Positions 1 through 8,041 of a stretch of 64,000 nucleotides of DNA are shown piece by piece. The DNA is from Nocardioides oleivorans (GTDB lineage: Bacteria; Actinomycetota; Actinomycetes; Propionibacteriales; Nocardioidaceae): the NCBI RefSeq assembly GCF_004137255.1, contig NZ_SDWT01000001.1:434001-498000 (forward strand). Direction: 5' to 3'. Each line of letters starts with the position of its first letter. The first letter of the stretch is position 1. Made by a program: the position numbers and the translations under genes. The notes beneath the pieces were generated by a model, which was given only the letters and a program-made list of their open reading frames with translations, searched no databases and had not been told where the DNA came from.

Positions 1-2
1 CC

Positions 3-1688
3 GACGAGATCCGTGACCTCGCCACGATCGACGGCGGCGAGGTCCACCTCGCGGGCTACGGCGGCTCGGCCGCCGACTCGGCCGAGGCCTTCGAGGGCAT
101 CGACACCAACCTGATCTTCGCCACGCTCGGCGTGGTCATCGTCATCCTGCTCTTCACCTACCGCAGCCCGATCCTCTGGCTGCTGCCGATCCTCTGCGCG
201 GTGGTGGCCAACTTCATCGCGACCGGCCTGGTCTACCTGCTGGCGAAGTACGCCGACCTCACCGTCAACGGCCAGAGCCAGGCGATCCTCAGCATCCTGG
301 TGATCGGCGCCGGCACCGACTACGCCCTGCTGCTGGTCGCGAGGTATCGCGAGGAGCTGCGCCGCCACGAGGACCGGCACGAGGCGATGGCGTTCGCGCT
401 GCACCGCGCGGCGCCCGCGATCTTCGCCAGCGCCGCGACCGTCGCGGTCGGCATGCTGTGCCTGTCGTTCGCCGAGCTCAACTCCACGGCGGGGCTCGGC
501 CCGGTGGCGGCGATCGGCGTCACGGTCACCATGCTCGTGATGGTCACGCTCCTGCCGGCCCTGCTGGTGATCTGCGGCCGCTGGGTGTTCTGGCCGAAGC
601 GCCCGACCTTCCGGAGCGCGGAGCCGACCTCCACCGGGCTGTGGGCGAAGGTCGGCCGGACGATCAGCCACCGGCCCCGCCGCGTCTGGCTCGCCACGAC
701 CGGCCTGCTGCTGCTGGCCTGCCTCGGCCTCTTCCGCCTCGACACCTCCGGCCTGTCGACCGAGGAGACCTACACGAAGGAGTTCGACTCCATCAAGGGA
801 CAGAAGCTGCTCACCGAGCACGACCTGTCCGACAACTCCAACACGCTCCAGGTCGTCGCCGACACCGACGCCGTGGCCGACGTCGCCTCGTCGCTCGAGG
901 GCATCGACGGCCTCGCCGCCCCGGGGGAGGTGCAGCCGCTCGCCGACGGGAGGTCGTGGTTCGAGGCGACGATCGACGCCGACGTCTCCTCCCCCGCGGC
1001 GGCCGACATCGTCGACGAGTCCCGCGACGCGGCCCACGCCGTGGACGGGGCCGACGCCCTCGTGGGTGGGGGTTCGGCGTTCTACGTCGACACCAAGATC
1101 GCCTCCGACCGCGACAGCCGCGTGATCATGCCGCTGGTGCTCGCCGTGGTGCTGCTCATCCTCATCGGGCTGCTGCGGGCCGTGGTCGCGCCCCTGATCC
1201 TGATGGCGACGGTGGTGCTGTCGTTCGGCGCCGCGCTCGGCATCTCGGCGCTGCTCTTCGAGTACGTCTTCGGCTTCGCCGGGTCCGATCCGGGCTTCCC
1301 GCTGTTCGCCTTCGTGTTCCTGGTGGCGCTCGGCATCGACTACAACATCTTCTTGATGACGCGCGTGCGCGAGGAGACCGCGACCTACGGCACCCGCAAG
1401 GGATCCCTGATCGCGCTGGCCTCGACCGGCGGGGTGATCACCTCGGCGGGGATCGTGCTCGCCGCGACCTTCCTGGTGCTCGGCTCGCTGCCGCTGGTGT
1501 TCCTCGCCGAGCTCGGCGTGGCCGTGGCACTCGGCGTCATGCTCGACACGATCGTGGTGCGCTCGGTGCTGGTGACCGCGCTCAACCTCGACCTCGGCGG
1601 CAAGATCTGGTGGCCGAGCAAGCTCGACAGTGCCGACACGCCCCTGACCGAGGCCGAGGCGGCCGCCCCGATGGAGACCGTGCACTGA
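3..1688 (+). CDS. MMPL family membrane transporter (5' end outside window)
   Basis: Probable RND-superfamily exporter of lipids or other hydrophobic compounds, or a peptide exporter, in the cytoplasmic membrane. The frame is open from the first bases of the window, so the N-terminus and first transmembrane helix are missing; 561 residues are visible. They comprise the end of an extracellular loop, a bundle of about five helices containing the GTDYALLL motif, a large extracellular loop, and a second bundle of about five helices containing GIDYNIFLMTRVREE. This repeated arrangement, with a GTDY-type motif in one half and a GIDY-type motif in the other, is typical of MMPL proteins. The substrate cannot be told from the sequence. 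It ends seven bases before the convergent map gene. Confidence 0.88.
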   Translation, partial: DEIRDLATIDGGEVHLAGYGGSAADSAEAFEGIDTNLIFATLGVVIVILLFTYRSPILWLLPILCAVVANFIATGLVYLLAKYADLTVNGQSQAILSILVIGAGTDYALLLVARYREELRRHEDRHEAMAFALHRAAPAIFASAATVAVGMLCLSFAELNSTAGLGPVAAIGVTVTMLVMVTLLPALLVICGRWVFWPKRPTFRSAEPTSTGLWAKVGRTISHRPRRVWLATTGLLLLACLGLFRLDTSGLSTEETYTKEFDSIKGQKLLTEHDLSDNSNTLQVVADTDAVADVASSLEGIDGLAAPGEVQPLADGRSWFEATIDADVSSPAAADIVDESRDAAHAVDGADALVGGGSAFYVDTKIASDRDSRVIMPLVLAVVLLILIGLLRAVVAPLILMATVVLSFGAALGISALLFEYVFGFAGSDPGFPLFAFVFLVALGIDYNIFLMTRVREETATYGTRKGSLIALASTGGVITSAGIVLAATFLVLGSLPLVFLAELGVAVALGVMLDTIVVRSVLVTALNLDLGGKIWWPSKLDSADTPLTEAEAAAPMETVH

Positions 1689-1712
1689 CCTGCCTCAGGC
1701 AGGCAGCGTCAG
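1685..1712. terminator. possible bidirectional hairpin between convergent stops
   Basis: CTGAC (1685-1689) can pair with GTCAG (1708-1712), and inside it CTGCC (1690-1694) with GGCAG (1698-1702), leaving a five-base bulge. The structure spans the stop codons of the MMPL gene and map. There is no T-run. It is a plausible but weak terminator. Confidence 0.3.
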
Positions 1713-2465
1713 GACCTCCACACCGTCCTCGGTGATCGCGACGGTGTGCTCGCTGTGGGCCGTCAGGCAACCGGTGGCGCTGCGGAGCGTCCAGCCGTCG
1801 TCGTCGGTGACCAGCTCGTCGGTGTCGGCCATGACCCACGGCTCGAGGGCGAGCAGGAGCCCCGGACGGAGCTGGTAGCCACGCCCCGCCCGGCCGTCGT
1901 TGGAGACGTGCGGGTCCTGGTGCATCGTCGTCCCGATGCCGTGCCCGCCGAACTGCATGTTGATCGGGTAGCCCGCACCGCCGAGCACGGAGCCGATGGC
2001 GTGGGAGATGTCGCCGATCCGCTGGCCCGGGCCGGCCGCGTCGATGGCAGCGGCCAGGGCGGTCTGGGTGACCTCGATCAGCTCGACGCTGCCCGCGGGA
2101 CGACTCTCGCCCACCACGAAGCTGATCGCGGAGTCGGCGGCGATGCCGTCGAGCCTGACCGCGAGGTCGAGGGTGAGCAGGTCGCCGTCCCGGAGGACCT
2201 GGTCCTTCGGGCGGCCGTGGAGGACGGCGTCGTTGACCGCCGTGCAGACGTAGTGGCCGAACGGGCCGCGGCCGAACGACGGGGCGTAGTCGACGTAGCA
2301 GGACTCGGCGCCGGCGTCGCGGATCATGTCCGCGGTCCACCGGTCGAGCTCCAGCAGGTTGGTGCCGACCGCGCTGCGGTCCTTGAGCGTCTGGAGGATG
2401 GTGCCGACCAGGGCGCCGGTGCGGCGGGCCTTGTCCACCTGGGCGGGAGTGAGGATCTCGATCAT
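1695..2465 (-). CDS. map: type I methionine aminopeptidase
   Basis: Cytoplasmic metalloprotease of 256 residues that removes the initiator methionine from nascent proteins. The pita-bread-fold metal ligands are all present: D100, D111, H175 (GGHGIG), E208 (ALEPW) and E239 (SEHT), with substrate-binding H83 in VLHGRP. There is no N-terminal zinc-finger extension, so it is the short class. The ATG at 2465 overlaps the stop of the upstream lipoprotein gene as ATGA, which suggests translational coupling and places map at the end of the sugar ABC operon. Actinobacteria often carry more than one map gene, so this may not be the only copy. Confidence 0.93.
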   Translation of the reverse strand: MIEILTPAQVDKARRTGALVGTILQTLKDRSAVGTNLLELDRWTADMIRDAGAESCYVDYAPSFGRGPFGHYVCTAVNDAVLHGRPKDQVLRDGDLLTLDLAVRLDGIAADSAISFVVGESRPAGSVELIEVTQTALAAAIDAAGPGQRIGDISHAIGSVLGGAGYPINMQFGGHGIGTTMHQDPHVSNDGRAGRGYQLRPGLLLALEPWVMADTDELVTDDDGWTLRSATGCLTAHSEHTVAITEDGVEVLTLPA

Positions 2466-3154
2466 TTCAGGCCCAGCCTCGCACACGCCTTCGCGGTCTC
2501 GCCGCTGCACAGGTCGTCGAGGGTGAGCACGCCCTGGGAGACGAGCACGGAGGTCAGCGTGTCGACGGTGACCTCCTGGTCCTCGAAGAGCCACGACGTG
2601 ACGCCGTCGACGTCCTCCCCGCCGTCGACCGGCGTGTCGGCGAGGAGCCCGACCGCGACGTCGGCCGACTGCTCGCTCATGGCGTGGGTCGGGACGAAGG
2701 TCATCGACCTCTCCTCACCGAGGATGATCGCGCGGGCGGTGTCGAGGTCCGATCCGGAGAGGGTCGGCACCTCGCCTCCCGCGAGCCCGACGAACCGGTC
2801 CGAGCCGGGGACGCTCGTCCCGAGCGCCACCACCGGGACGCCACGGCCGGTGAGGCTCGCGAGGTCGTCGGGGTCGACCGGGACGACGACGATGACGTCG
2901 GCCGACGAGGCCTCGGCCTGGCGGGCCTGGCTCTTCTGCGTCGCGGCGTCACCCTCGGCGTCGTAGGTCACCACGCGGCACTCGTCGCACGTGGCCTCGA
3001 CCCGCTCGGTGAACACGTCGGCGTCGACCGCACGGGACGAGGCGTCGGAGCCGTCGGCGACGAGGAGGGCCACCGTCGGCTCGCCGCCGATGCACCCGGA
3101 CAGCAGGGGTGCAACGACGACGAGCACGAGGGGCAGGAGTCGGGCGCGGAACAT
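2462..3154 (-). CDS. compact sugar-binding-protein-like lipoprotein (lacks the middle lobe)
   Basis: Lipoprotein of 230 residues with signal peptide and lipobox LLSGC (Cys21). It looks like a shortened paralogue of the binding protein encoded first in the same operon (5243-6346). The CDEC pair (56-59) matches CDDC (75-78) there. ADVIVVVPVDP matches ASVIVLDPVNG, and the C-terminal LDDLCSGETAKAC matches ADDICTGEYADAC. Residues of about 151-265 of the longer protein, which form much of the second lobe and hinge, have no counterpart. The frame is intact and lies between the permease and map genes, so it does not look like a decayed pseudogene. It could modulate or dock to the transporter, or bind another ligand; the function is unknown. 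Confidence 0.85.
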   Translation of the reverse strand: MFRARLLPLVLVVVAPLLSGCIGGEPTVALLVADGSDASSRAVDADVFTERVEATCDECRVVTYDAEGDAATQKSQARQAEASSADVIVVVPVDPDDLASLTGRGVPVVALGTSVPGSDRFVGLAGGEVPTLSGSDLDTARAIILGEERSMTFVPTHAMSEQSADVAVGLLADTPVDGGEDVDGVTSWLFEDQEVTVDTLTSVLVSQGVLTLDDLCSGETAKACARLGLK

Positions 3155-3172
3155 CCCGACGAGGTTATCGGG

Positions 3173-4417
3173 CTAGCCCCGACCGCTCGAGGAGCGGGCC
3201 CGACGCGACACGGAGTCGATCGCGACGGCGAGGAGCAGCACCCCACCGGTCACCATGAAGCGCACCGAGGAGTCCACGCCGACCAGGTTGAGGCCGGTCT
3301 GGATCGCCTGGAGCACGATGATGCCGAGCATGGCGGAGTACGCCGACCCGCGACCGCCGAACAGCGACGTGCCGCCGATGACGGCTGCGGCGATCGCCGT
3401 CAGGTTGGTGTCGTTGGTGCCGCTGGCCTGGGAGACGCTGGTCTGCAGGCCGGCCGCCAGGATGCCGCCGATCGCCGCGAGCGTGGAGCACGCCGCGAAG
3501 ACCGAGAAGTAGACCCGGTCGACCTTGATGCCGGAGCGACGGGCCGCTTCCTCGTTGCCGCCGACGGCGTAGACGTGGCGTCCCCACCGGGTGCGGCGCA
3601 GCACGATGTCCATCAGCACGACGAGCACGACGAAGAAGATCCAGAGGAACGTCCAGCCGCGGTCGATGTTGACGTACCAGGTCAGCAGCCCGAGCGCGAC
3701 GACCAGCACGGCCGTCTTGATCGCGACGAAGGTCATCGACGGCGCGCTCAGCCCGGCCTTGGTGCGCTGCTGGATCACCCGGAGCTGGGCCAGGAAGAAC
3801 AGCGCGCCGGTCAGCGCGACGAGGACGTAGGACCACGTCGGCGTCACGAACTGGAACCGGGTGAAGTCCACCAGGAACGAGTCCGAGGGCAGGTTGCGCG
3901 TGCCGTTGGCGCCCAGGACGTAGAGCAGCGCGCCCTGGAAGCCGAGCAGGCCGGCCAGCGAGAAGACGAACGATGGCACGCCGAGCTTGGTGTAGAGCAC
4001 GGCGTAGAGGGCGCCGATCGCGAGGCCGACGAGGATGCCGGCCAGCAGGGCCACCACCATCGACTGCCCCTTGTCGAGCAGCGTCACCGCCATCACCGCG
4101 GACGCGAAGCCGCTGACCGAGCCGACCGACAGGTCGATCTCGCCGAGCAGCAGCACGAGCACGATGCCGAGGGCGATGATGCCGACCGGCGCCGCGAACT
4201 GGGTGATGGAGACGAGGCTGCGCGAGGAGAGGAAGCGCGGCTCGGCGGTGTAGAAGCCGATGCAGATGATCGCCAGGCCGACGATGACCGGCGCGGAGCC
4301 GAGCTCGCCGGAGCGGAGGCGGTTCCAGAGCAGCTGTGCGTAGCCGCCGATGCCGTTGGTCGCGACGAGGCGCTCGTCGGCGAGGTCGGCTGCCACGGTG
4401 GACTGGGGCTCAGCCAT
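3173..4417 (-). CDS. sugar ABC transporter permease (XylH-like)
   Basis: Integral membrane subunit of 414 residues of a carbohydrate uptake ABC transporter of the ribose/xylose class. It has about ten to twelve hydrophobic helices, and the GEIDLSVGSV segment typical of XylH/RbsC-type permeases is present. The ATG at 4417 is chosen because the 26 codons before it are arginine- and proline-rich shadow sequence of the ATPase gene; this start overlaps the ATPase stop by eight bases. It works with the ATPase and binding lipoprotein encoded upstream. Substrate specificity (xylose, glucose, galactose or another monosaccharide) is not visible. Confidence 0.9.
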   Translation of the reverse strand: MAEPQSTVAADLADERLVATNGIGGYAQLLWNRLRSGELGSAPVIVGLAIICIGFYTAEPRFLSSRSLVSITQFAAPVGIIALGIVLVLLLGEIDLSVGSVSGFASAVMAVTLLDKGQSMVVALLAGILVGLAIGALYAVLYTKLGVPSFVFSLAGLLGFQGALLYVLGANGTRNLPSDSFLVDFTRFQFVTPTWSYVLVALTGALFFLAQLRVIQQRTKAGLSAPSMTFVAIKTAVLVVALGLLTWYVNIDRGWTFLWIFFVVLVVLMDIVLRRTRWGRHVYAVGGNEEAARRSGIKVDRVYFSVFAACSTLAAIGGILAAGLQTSVSQASGTNDTNLTAIAAAVIGGTSLFGGRGSAYSAMLGIIVLQAIQTGLNLVGVDSSVRFMVTGGVLLLAVAIDSVSRRARSSSGRG

Positions 4418-5243
4418 CCTGGCCACCCTCCTGGATCGGGTCGACGGGCTTGGCGTGCCGTGAGGCCCGGCTCGCGACGACGTTGTCGGACGCACCGGTG
4501 ATCGCCGCGACGAGCTCCTCGGTCGAGGCCTCCTCGACGCGGAACTCAGCGGCGTTCTTGCCCAGGCGCAGCACGACGATGCGGTCGGCCACCGCCTGCA
4601 CGTCGGCCATGTTGTGGCTGATCAGGATCACGCCGAGGCCGGTCTCGCGCAGCCGCTCGATGAGGTTGAGCACCTCCGCGGTCTGCGCGACGCCGAGGGC
4701 CGCGGTGGGCTCGTCGAGCATCACGACCTTGGGGCTGCCGACCAGGCTGCGCGCGATGGCGACGGTCTGGCGCTGGCCTCCTGAGAGGGACGCGATGGGG
4801 ATCCGGACGCTGGGGATCTTGGCCGACAGCGTCTTGAGCAGGCGCCAGGCCTCCTTCTCCATGCCGACCTCGTCGATGAACGGGCCGGTGCGCTTCTCCT
4901 GCCCGAGGAAGAGGTTGGCGACCACGTCGAGGTTGTCGCACAGGGCGAGGTCCTGAAACACGGTCGCGATGCCGAGGGCCTGCGCCTCGGAGGGACCACC
5001 CACGGACACCTTGCTGCCGGCGAACGTGATGTCGCCGGCGTCGGGCTGGTAGACGCCCGAGATGACCTTGACGAGGGTGGACTTGCCGGCGCCGTTGTCG
5101 CCGACGAGGGCGACGACCTCGCCCGCCCGGACGTCCATGTGGACGTCCGAGAGGGCCTGGACGGCGCCGAAACGCTTGGTGACGCCGGCCAGGGAGAGAA
5201 CGATCTCCCCGGCCGGCGCACGGTCAGACACGGACGTCGACAT
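4410..5243 (-). CDS. sugar ABC transporter ATP-binding protein, single domain
   Basis: ATPase subunit of 277 residues energising the sugar importer. Walker A GDNGAGKS (48-55), Q-loop Q97, signature LSGGQ (153-157), Walker B VVMLDEPT (173-180) and switch H210 are all intact. Family members such as XylG and RbsA usually carry two ATPase domains in about 500 residues, whereas this protein has one; such one-domain versions are known in actinobacteria and would act as homodimers. The ATG at 5243 shares one base with the stop of the binding-protein gene (TGATG), so I prefer it to an upstream start eight codons earlier. Confidence 0.92.
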   Translation of the reverse strand: MSTSVSDRAPAGEIVLSLAGVTKRFGAVQALSDVHMDVRAGEVVALVGDNGAGKSTLVKVISGVYQPDAGDITFAGSKVSVGGPSEAQALGIATVFQDLALCDNLDVVANLFLGQEKRTGPFIDEVGMEKEAWRLLKTLSAKIPSVRIPIASLSGGQRQTVAIARSLVGSPKVVMLDEPTAALGVAQTAEVLNLIERLRETGLGVILISHNMADVQAVADRIVVLRLGKNAAEFRVEEASTEELVAAITGASDNVVASRASRHAKPVDPIQEGGQDG

Positions 5244-6346
5244 CAGGAGATGCCAGCCTCCGCGCACGCGTCGGCGTACTCGCCGGTGCAGATGTCGTCG
5301 GCGGTGTAGAGCCCGTCGTCGATGACGACCTTCGCGTTGTCGGCCGTCAGCACGGTCGGGTCGAAGATGTAGGACGGGACGCCCTCGAAGTCGGTCTGGT
5401 CGACACCGGTGTCGCTGGTGGAGCCGATCTCGTCGCCGTTGGCGAGCGCGACCGCGATCTCGGCGGCCGTCTGGGCCTCGATCGGGATGGGCTTGTAGAT
5501 GGTCATCGCCTGCTCGCCGACGAGGATGCGCTGGATCGCGGCGACCTCGGAGTCCTGGCCCGTGATCGGGGGCAGGTCGTCGGCGGAGAACCCGCCACCG
5601 GTCAGGGCCGCGACGACGCCGCCGGCCTGGCCGTCGTTGGCGGCGTAGACGCCCTGGATGTCAGAGGTGTCGTACTTGCTGAGCTGGTCGGTGACGAACT
5701 TCTGCGCGTTCTCCGGGCTCCAGTCGGGGTTGTCGTACTCCTCGAGGATCTTGACGTTGCTGCTGTCGAGGACCGAGTGGGCGCCGGCCTTGAACTGCGC
5801 GGCGTTGGGGTCGTCGGGCGAGCCGTTGAGCATGAGGATGTTGCCCTCGTCGCCCATGTCGTCGACGAGCGCCTGGGCCTGCATCTTGCCGACCGTCTCG
5901 TTGTCGAAGGACATGTAGTAGTCGACGCCGTCGATGAAGCGGTCGTAGGCGATGACGGGGATGTCCTCGCTCTGGGCGGAGGTGACCATGCCGCCGGCAC
6001 CCGCACCGTTGACCGGGTCGAGCACGATGACGCTCGCACCCTCGGAGATGGCACTGTCGACCTGCTGGGACTGCTTGGCCTCGTCCTGGTCGGCGTTGTA
6101 GTAGGACACCTCGCAGTCGTCGCAGAGGTCGGCGACGGCCGCCTCGAAGAGCGGCTTGTCGAAGGTCTCGTAGCGGGTGGTCTTCGACTCGGGGAGGAGC
6201 AGCGCGATGATCTTGCTGTCGCTGCCGCCGTCCCCGGCGCCGTCTCCGCCGCCACTCTGGGCGTCGTTGGCGCCACAGGCAGTCAGGCTGAGCGCACCGA
6301 TCAAGATGGCGGCGCCGGCACCGGCAAAGCGGTGGGTTCGTGACAT
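5243..6346 (-). CDS. sugar ABC transporter substrate-binding lipoprotein (XylF/ChvE-like)
   Basis: Extracytoplasmic sugar receptor of 367 residues, first gene of the ABC operon. A signal peptide ends in lipobox LTAC (Cys24), followed by a Gly/Asp/Ser-rich linker (25-43) and a two-lobed periplasmic-binding-protein fold. Two cysteine pairs, CDDC (75-78) and C353/C361, are unusual for this family and recur in the compact paralogue at the end of the operon. The ATG at 6346 is preceded by an AGGAG ribosome site about eight bases upstream. A long palindrome with a candidate promoter lies 50-145 bases upstream, shared with the divergent ROK regulator. Confidence 0.92.
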   Translation of the reverse strand: MSRTHRFAGAGAAILIGALSLTACGANDAQSGGGDGAGDGGSDSKIIALLLPESKTTRYETFDKPLFEAAVADLCDDCEVSYYNADQDEAKQSQQVDSAISEGASVIVLDPVNGAGAGGMVTSAQSEDIPVIAYDRFIDGVDYYMSFDNETVGKMQAQALVDDMGDEGNILMLNGSPDDPNAAQFKAGAHSVLDSSNVKILEEYDNPDWSPENAQKFVTDQLSKYDTSDIQGVYAANDGQAGGVVAALTGGGFSADDLPPITGQDSEVAAIQRILVGEQAMTIYKPIPIEAQTAAEIAVALANGDEIGSTSDTGVDQTDFEGVPSYIFDPTVLTADNAKVVIDDGLYTADDICTGEYADACAEAGIS

Positions 6347-6398
6347 GTGGATCTCCTGGGTGGTGATGGCTCGTGGCCGAGCCCGTGGGTTCAGGGAG

Positions 6399-6428
6399 AG
6401 TGTGGTGACCATCACGCCTTGTCGTCAA
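6399..6428 (-). promoter_or_regulatory. candidate promoter of the sugar ABC operon
   Basis: Reading on the minus strand, TTGACG (6428-6423) is followed after 18 bases by CACACT (6404-6399). These match three of the most conserved positions of each sigma-70 box. The leader to the ATG at 6346 would be about 45 bases and contains the ribosome site. The -35 box lies inside one arm of the palindrome, so a repressor bound there would block it. This is a pattern-based prediction. Confidence 0.45.
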
Positions 6429-6491
6429 GAGTCGAACACAAACACGTCAAAATCGTGATAATTCGTGACCTTGTGTGTGCCTCTTGACGAC
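6421..6491. promoter_or_regulatory. long interrupted palindrome, likely ROK operator
   Basis: GTCGTCAAGAG (6421-6431) is the exact reverse complement of CTCTTGACGAC (6481-6491). ACACAA (6436-6441) and TTGTGT (6471-6476) pair about the same centre, 6456. Eighteen of the 21 outermost positions on each side are complementary. It sits in the gap between the ABC operon and the divergent ROK gene. Each outer arm contains an outward-facing TTGACG that can serve as a -35 box. An operator for the adjacent ROK protein is the simplest reading. Confidence 0.6.
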
Positions 6492-6513
6492 TACGCGTCC
6501 GGTGACTCACCCT
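6484..6513 (+). promoter_or_regulatory. candidate promoter of the ROK gene (leaderless)
   Basis: TTGACG (6484-6489) is followed after 18 bases by CACCCT (6508-6513). Transcription would begin about six bases later, at or next to the ATG at 6520, so the mRNA would be leaderless. This agrees with the absence of any Shine-Dalgarno sequence before that ATG. Leaderless mRNAs are common in actinobacteria. The -10 match is weak. Confidence 0.35.
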
Positions 6514-6519
6514 TGCGCC

Positions 6520-7671
6520 ATGTCCGTGACCGGCTCCCCGGGATCGACCGCGTCACTGCGTTCGGCCAACCAGCAGCGTGTGGTCGACGTGCTGCGCTCC
6601 GGCGACCAGGTGACCCAGGCCGACCTCGCACGCCAGACCGGACTCGCCCCCGCCACCGTCTCGAGCATCGTGCGCGACCTCGCCTCCGCCGGCCTGGTAA
6701 CGACCGAGCCGGGCAGCGGCCGACGCGGTACGACGGTCGCGCTGGCGGCCGCCGCCGGCCTCGTCGCCGGCGTGGACTTCGGCCACAGCCACGTCTCCGT
6801 CGCGCTGGGCGACCTGACCGGCACCCTGCTCGCCGAACGGCGTACGCCCCTCGACTCCGGCCACCCGTGCGACGCCGGGCTCGACGCGGCGGCGGACCTG
6901 CTCGACGAGGTGCTGGACGACGCGGACGCCAAGTTCGACTCCCTGCGCTGCATCGGCATGGGCCTGCCGGCCCCGTTGACCGACGGCATCGTGCGCAGCT
7001 CGGCCATCCTGCCGGGCTGGGTCGGGGTCAACGCCCTCGACGCCGCCCGGCAGCAGTTCGGCCTCGAGATCCACGCCGAGAACGACGCCAACCTCGGCGC
7101 GCTCGCCGAGCACCGCCACGGCGTCGCGCGCGGCCACGCCAACTCGGTCTTCGTGAAGGTCTCCTCCGGTGTCGGCGCCGGCATCGTGCTGGAGGACCGG
7201 CTCTTCCACGGCAGCGGTGGCACGGCCGGCGAGATCGGACACCTCACGCTCGACGAGTCGGGCCCCGTGTGCCGGTGCGGCAGCCGTGGCTGCCTCGAGG
7301 CCTACACCTCCACCGGTGCCCTGCAGGCGATGATGCACACCCAGCTGCCCGGAGCGGGGGTCGACGAGATCGTCGCCGCCGCGCGCCAGGGCAACGTCTC
7401 GGCGGTCCGTGCGCTCGAGGACGCCGGTCTCCACCTGGGCTGGGCGCTGGCCAGCGTGGTCAACCTGCTCAACCCCGGCCTCGTCGTCGTCGGCGGCGAC
7501 ATGGCCCGCGCCGGCGAGCTGCTGCTCGAGTCGGCCCGCATCGGCCTGCGCCGCCACGCCCTCGACGCGGTCGCCGCGACGCCGGTCGAGGCCTCCGAGC
7601 TCGGCGAGCGCGCCTCGCTGGTCGGCGCGGTGCTCCTGGCGGCGGAGCGGACCGAGCTCACCGCCGTCTGA
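6520..7671 (+). CDS. ROK family transcriptional repressor
   Basis: Sugar-responsive regulator of 383 residues. An N-terminal winged helix-turn-helix (about 17-75, with QADLARQTGLAPATVSSIVRDL as recognition region) is followed by a ROK/ASKHA domain that starts at VAGVDFGHS. The zinc site of ROK proteins is complete: H241, C251, C253 and C258 in the CxCGxxGC motif. E187-N-D189 matches the sugar-phosphorylating site of ROK kinases, so ligand binding is probably intact. It is divergent from the sugar ABC operon and shares the palindromic control region with it. It most likely represses that operon until the sugar binds. The ATG at 6520 is chosen over in-frame codons further upstream because the HTH follows it closely. 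Confidence 0.92.
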   Translation: MSVTGSPGSTASLRSANQQRVVDVLRSGDQVTQADLARQTGLAPATVSSIVRDLASAGLVTTEPGSGRRGTTVALAAAAGLVAGVDFGHSHVSVALGDLTGTLLAERRTPLDSGHPCDAGLDAAADLLDEVLDDADAKFDSLRCIGMGLPAPLTDGIVRSSAILPGWVGVNALDAARQQFGLEIHAENDANLGALAEHRHGVARGHANSVFVKVSSGVGAGIVLEDRLFHGSGGTAGEIGHLTLDESGPVCRCGSRGCLEAYTSTGALQAMMHTQLPGAGVDEIVAAARQGNVSAVRALEDAGLHLGWALASVVNLLNPGLVVVGGDMARAGELLLESARIGLRRHALDAVAATPVEASELGERASLVGAVLLAAERTELTAV

Positions 7672-7677
7672 CCCGTC

Positions 7678-7710
7678 CCGCCCGTCCTGCCCGACCTACT
7701 CGACGGGCGG
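7678..7710. terminator. possible bidirectional terminator
   Basis: CCGCCCGTC (7678-7686) is complementary to GACGGGCGG (7702-7710) with a 15-base loop. It spans the short gap between the convergent ROK gene and the small membrane protein gene and includes the stop codon of the latter. No T-run follows. Confidence 0.4.
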
Positions 7711-8025
7711 CCGCTTGCGCTGCGGCGCGGGTCGGGTCGGGTCGTCGTCGGGACGGTGCACCTCGGCCGGCACGACGATGGGCTTGAGGCGCGCCCAGCC
7801 GATGAAGAGGGCCGACACGACGATCAGGGCCAGGCCGGTCCAGAGGTTGGCGTTGACCCCGCCCGTCTTGTCGAGCTCCTGGTCGCCGAAGAGCCCGGTC
7901 AGCGCGAGGATCACGCCGTAGACGCCCATGAGCGCGCCGATGATGTTGCGGACGTCGAACGCGCCCGCCTTGTGGCTCTCCCCCGGGACGGGGGCGTCGG
8001 TGGTGCCGGTGGTGTCGTCGGACAT
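7696..8025 (-). CDS. small two-helix membrane protein, partner of the symporter gene
   Basis: Protein of 109 residues with a polar N-terminus, two predicted transmembrane helices (about 28-47 and 60-80) separated by a short loop, and a proline/arginine-rich cytoplasmic tail. It starts 16 bases after the sodium:solute symporter stop on the same strand, so the two genes are probably co-transcribed. I do not recognise a named family. By analogy with other small membrane proteins encoded beside SSS transporters it may be an accessory subunit; that is inference from position only. Confidence 0.72.
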   Translation of the reverse strand: MSDDTTGTTDAPVPGESHKAGAFDVRNIIGALMGVYGVILALTGLFGDQELDKTGGVNANLWTGLALIVVSALFIGWARLKPIVVPAEVHRPDDDPTRPAPQRKRPPVE

Positions 8026-8041
8026 GGCTGCTGCCCCTCTC

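Noticed and set aside
2462..3154. The compact binding protein as a pseudogene
   Set aside because: Frame, lipobox, cysteines and coupled start are all intact, and codon usage matches its neighbours.
2684..4501. A plus-strand open frame of about 600 codons opposite the ABC permease
   Set aside because: It is a low-complexity Asp/Glu/Arg/His-rich shadow of the permease and mini-receptor genes without a ribosome site.
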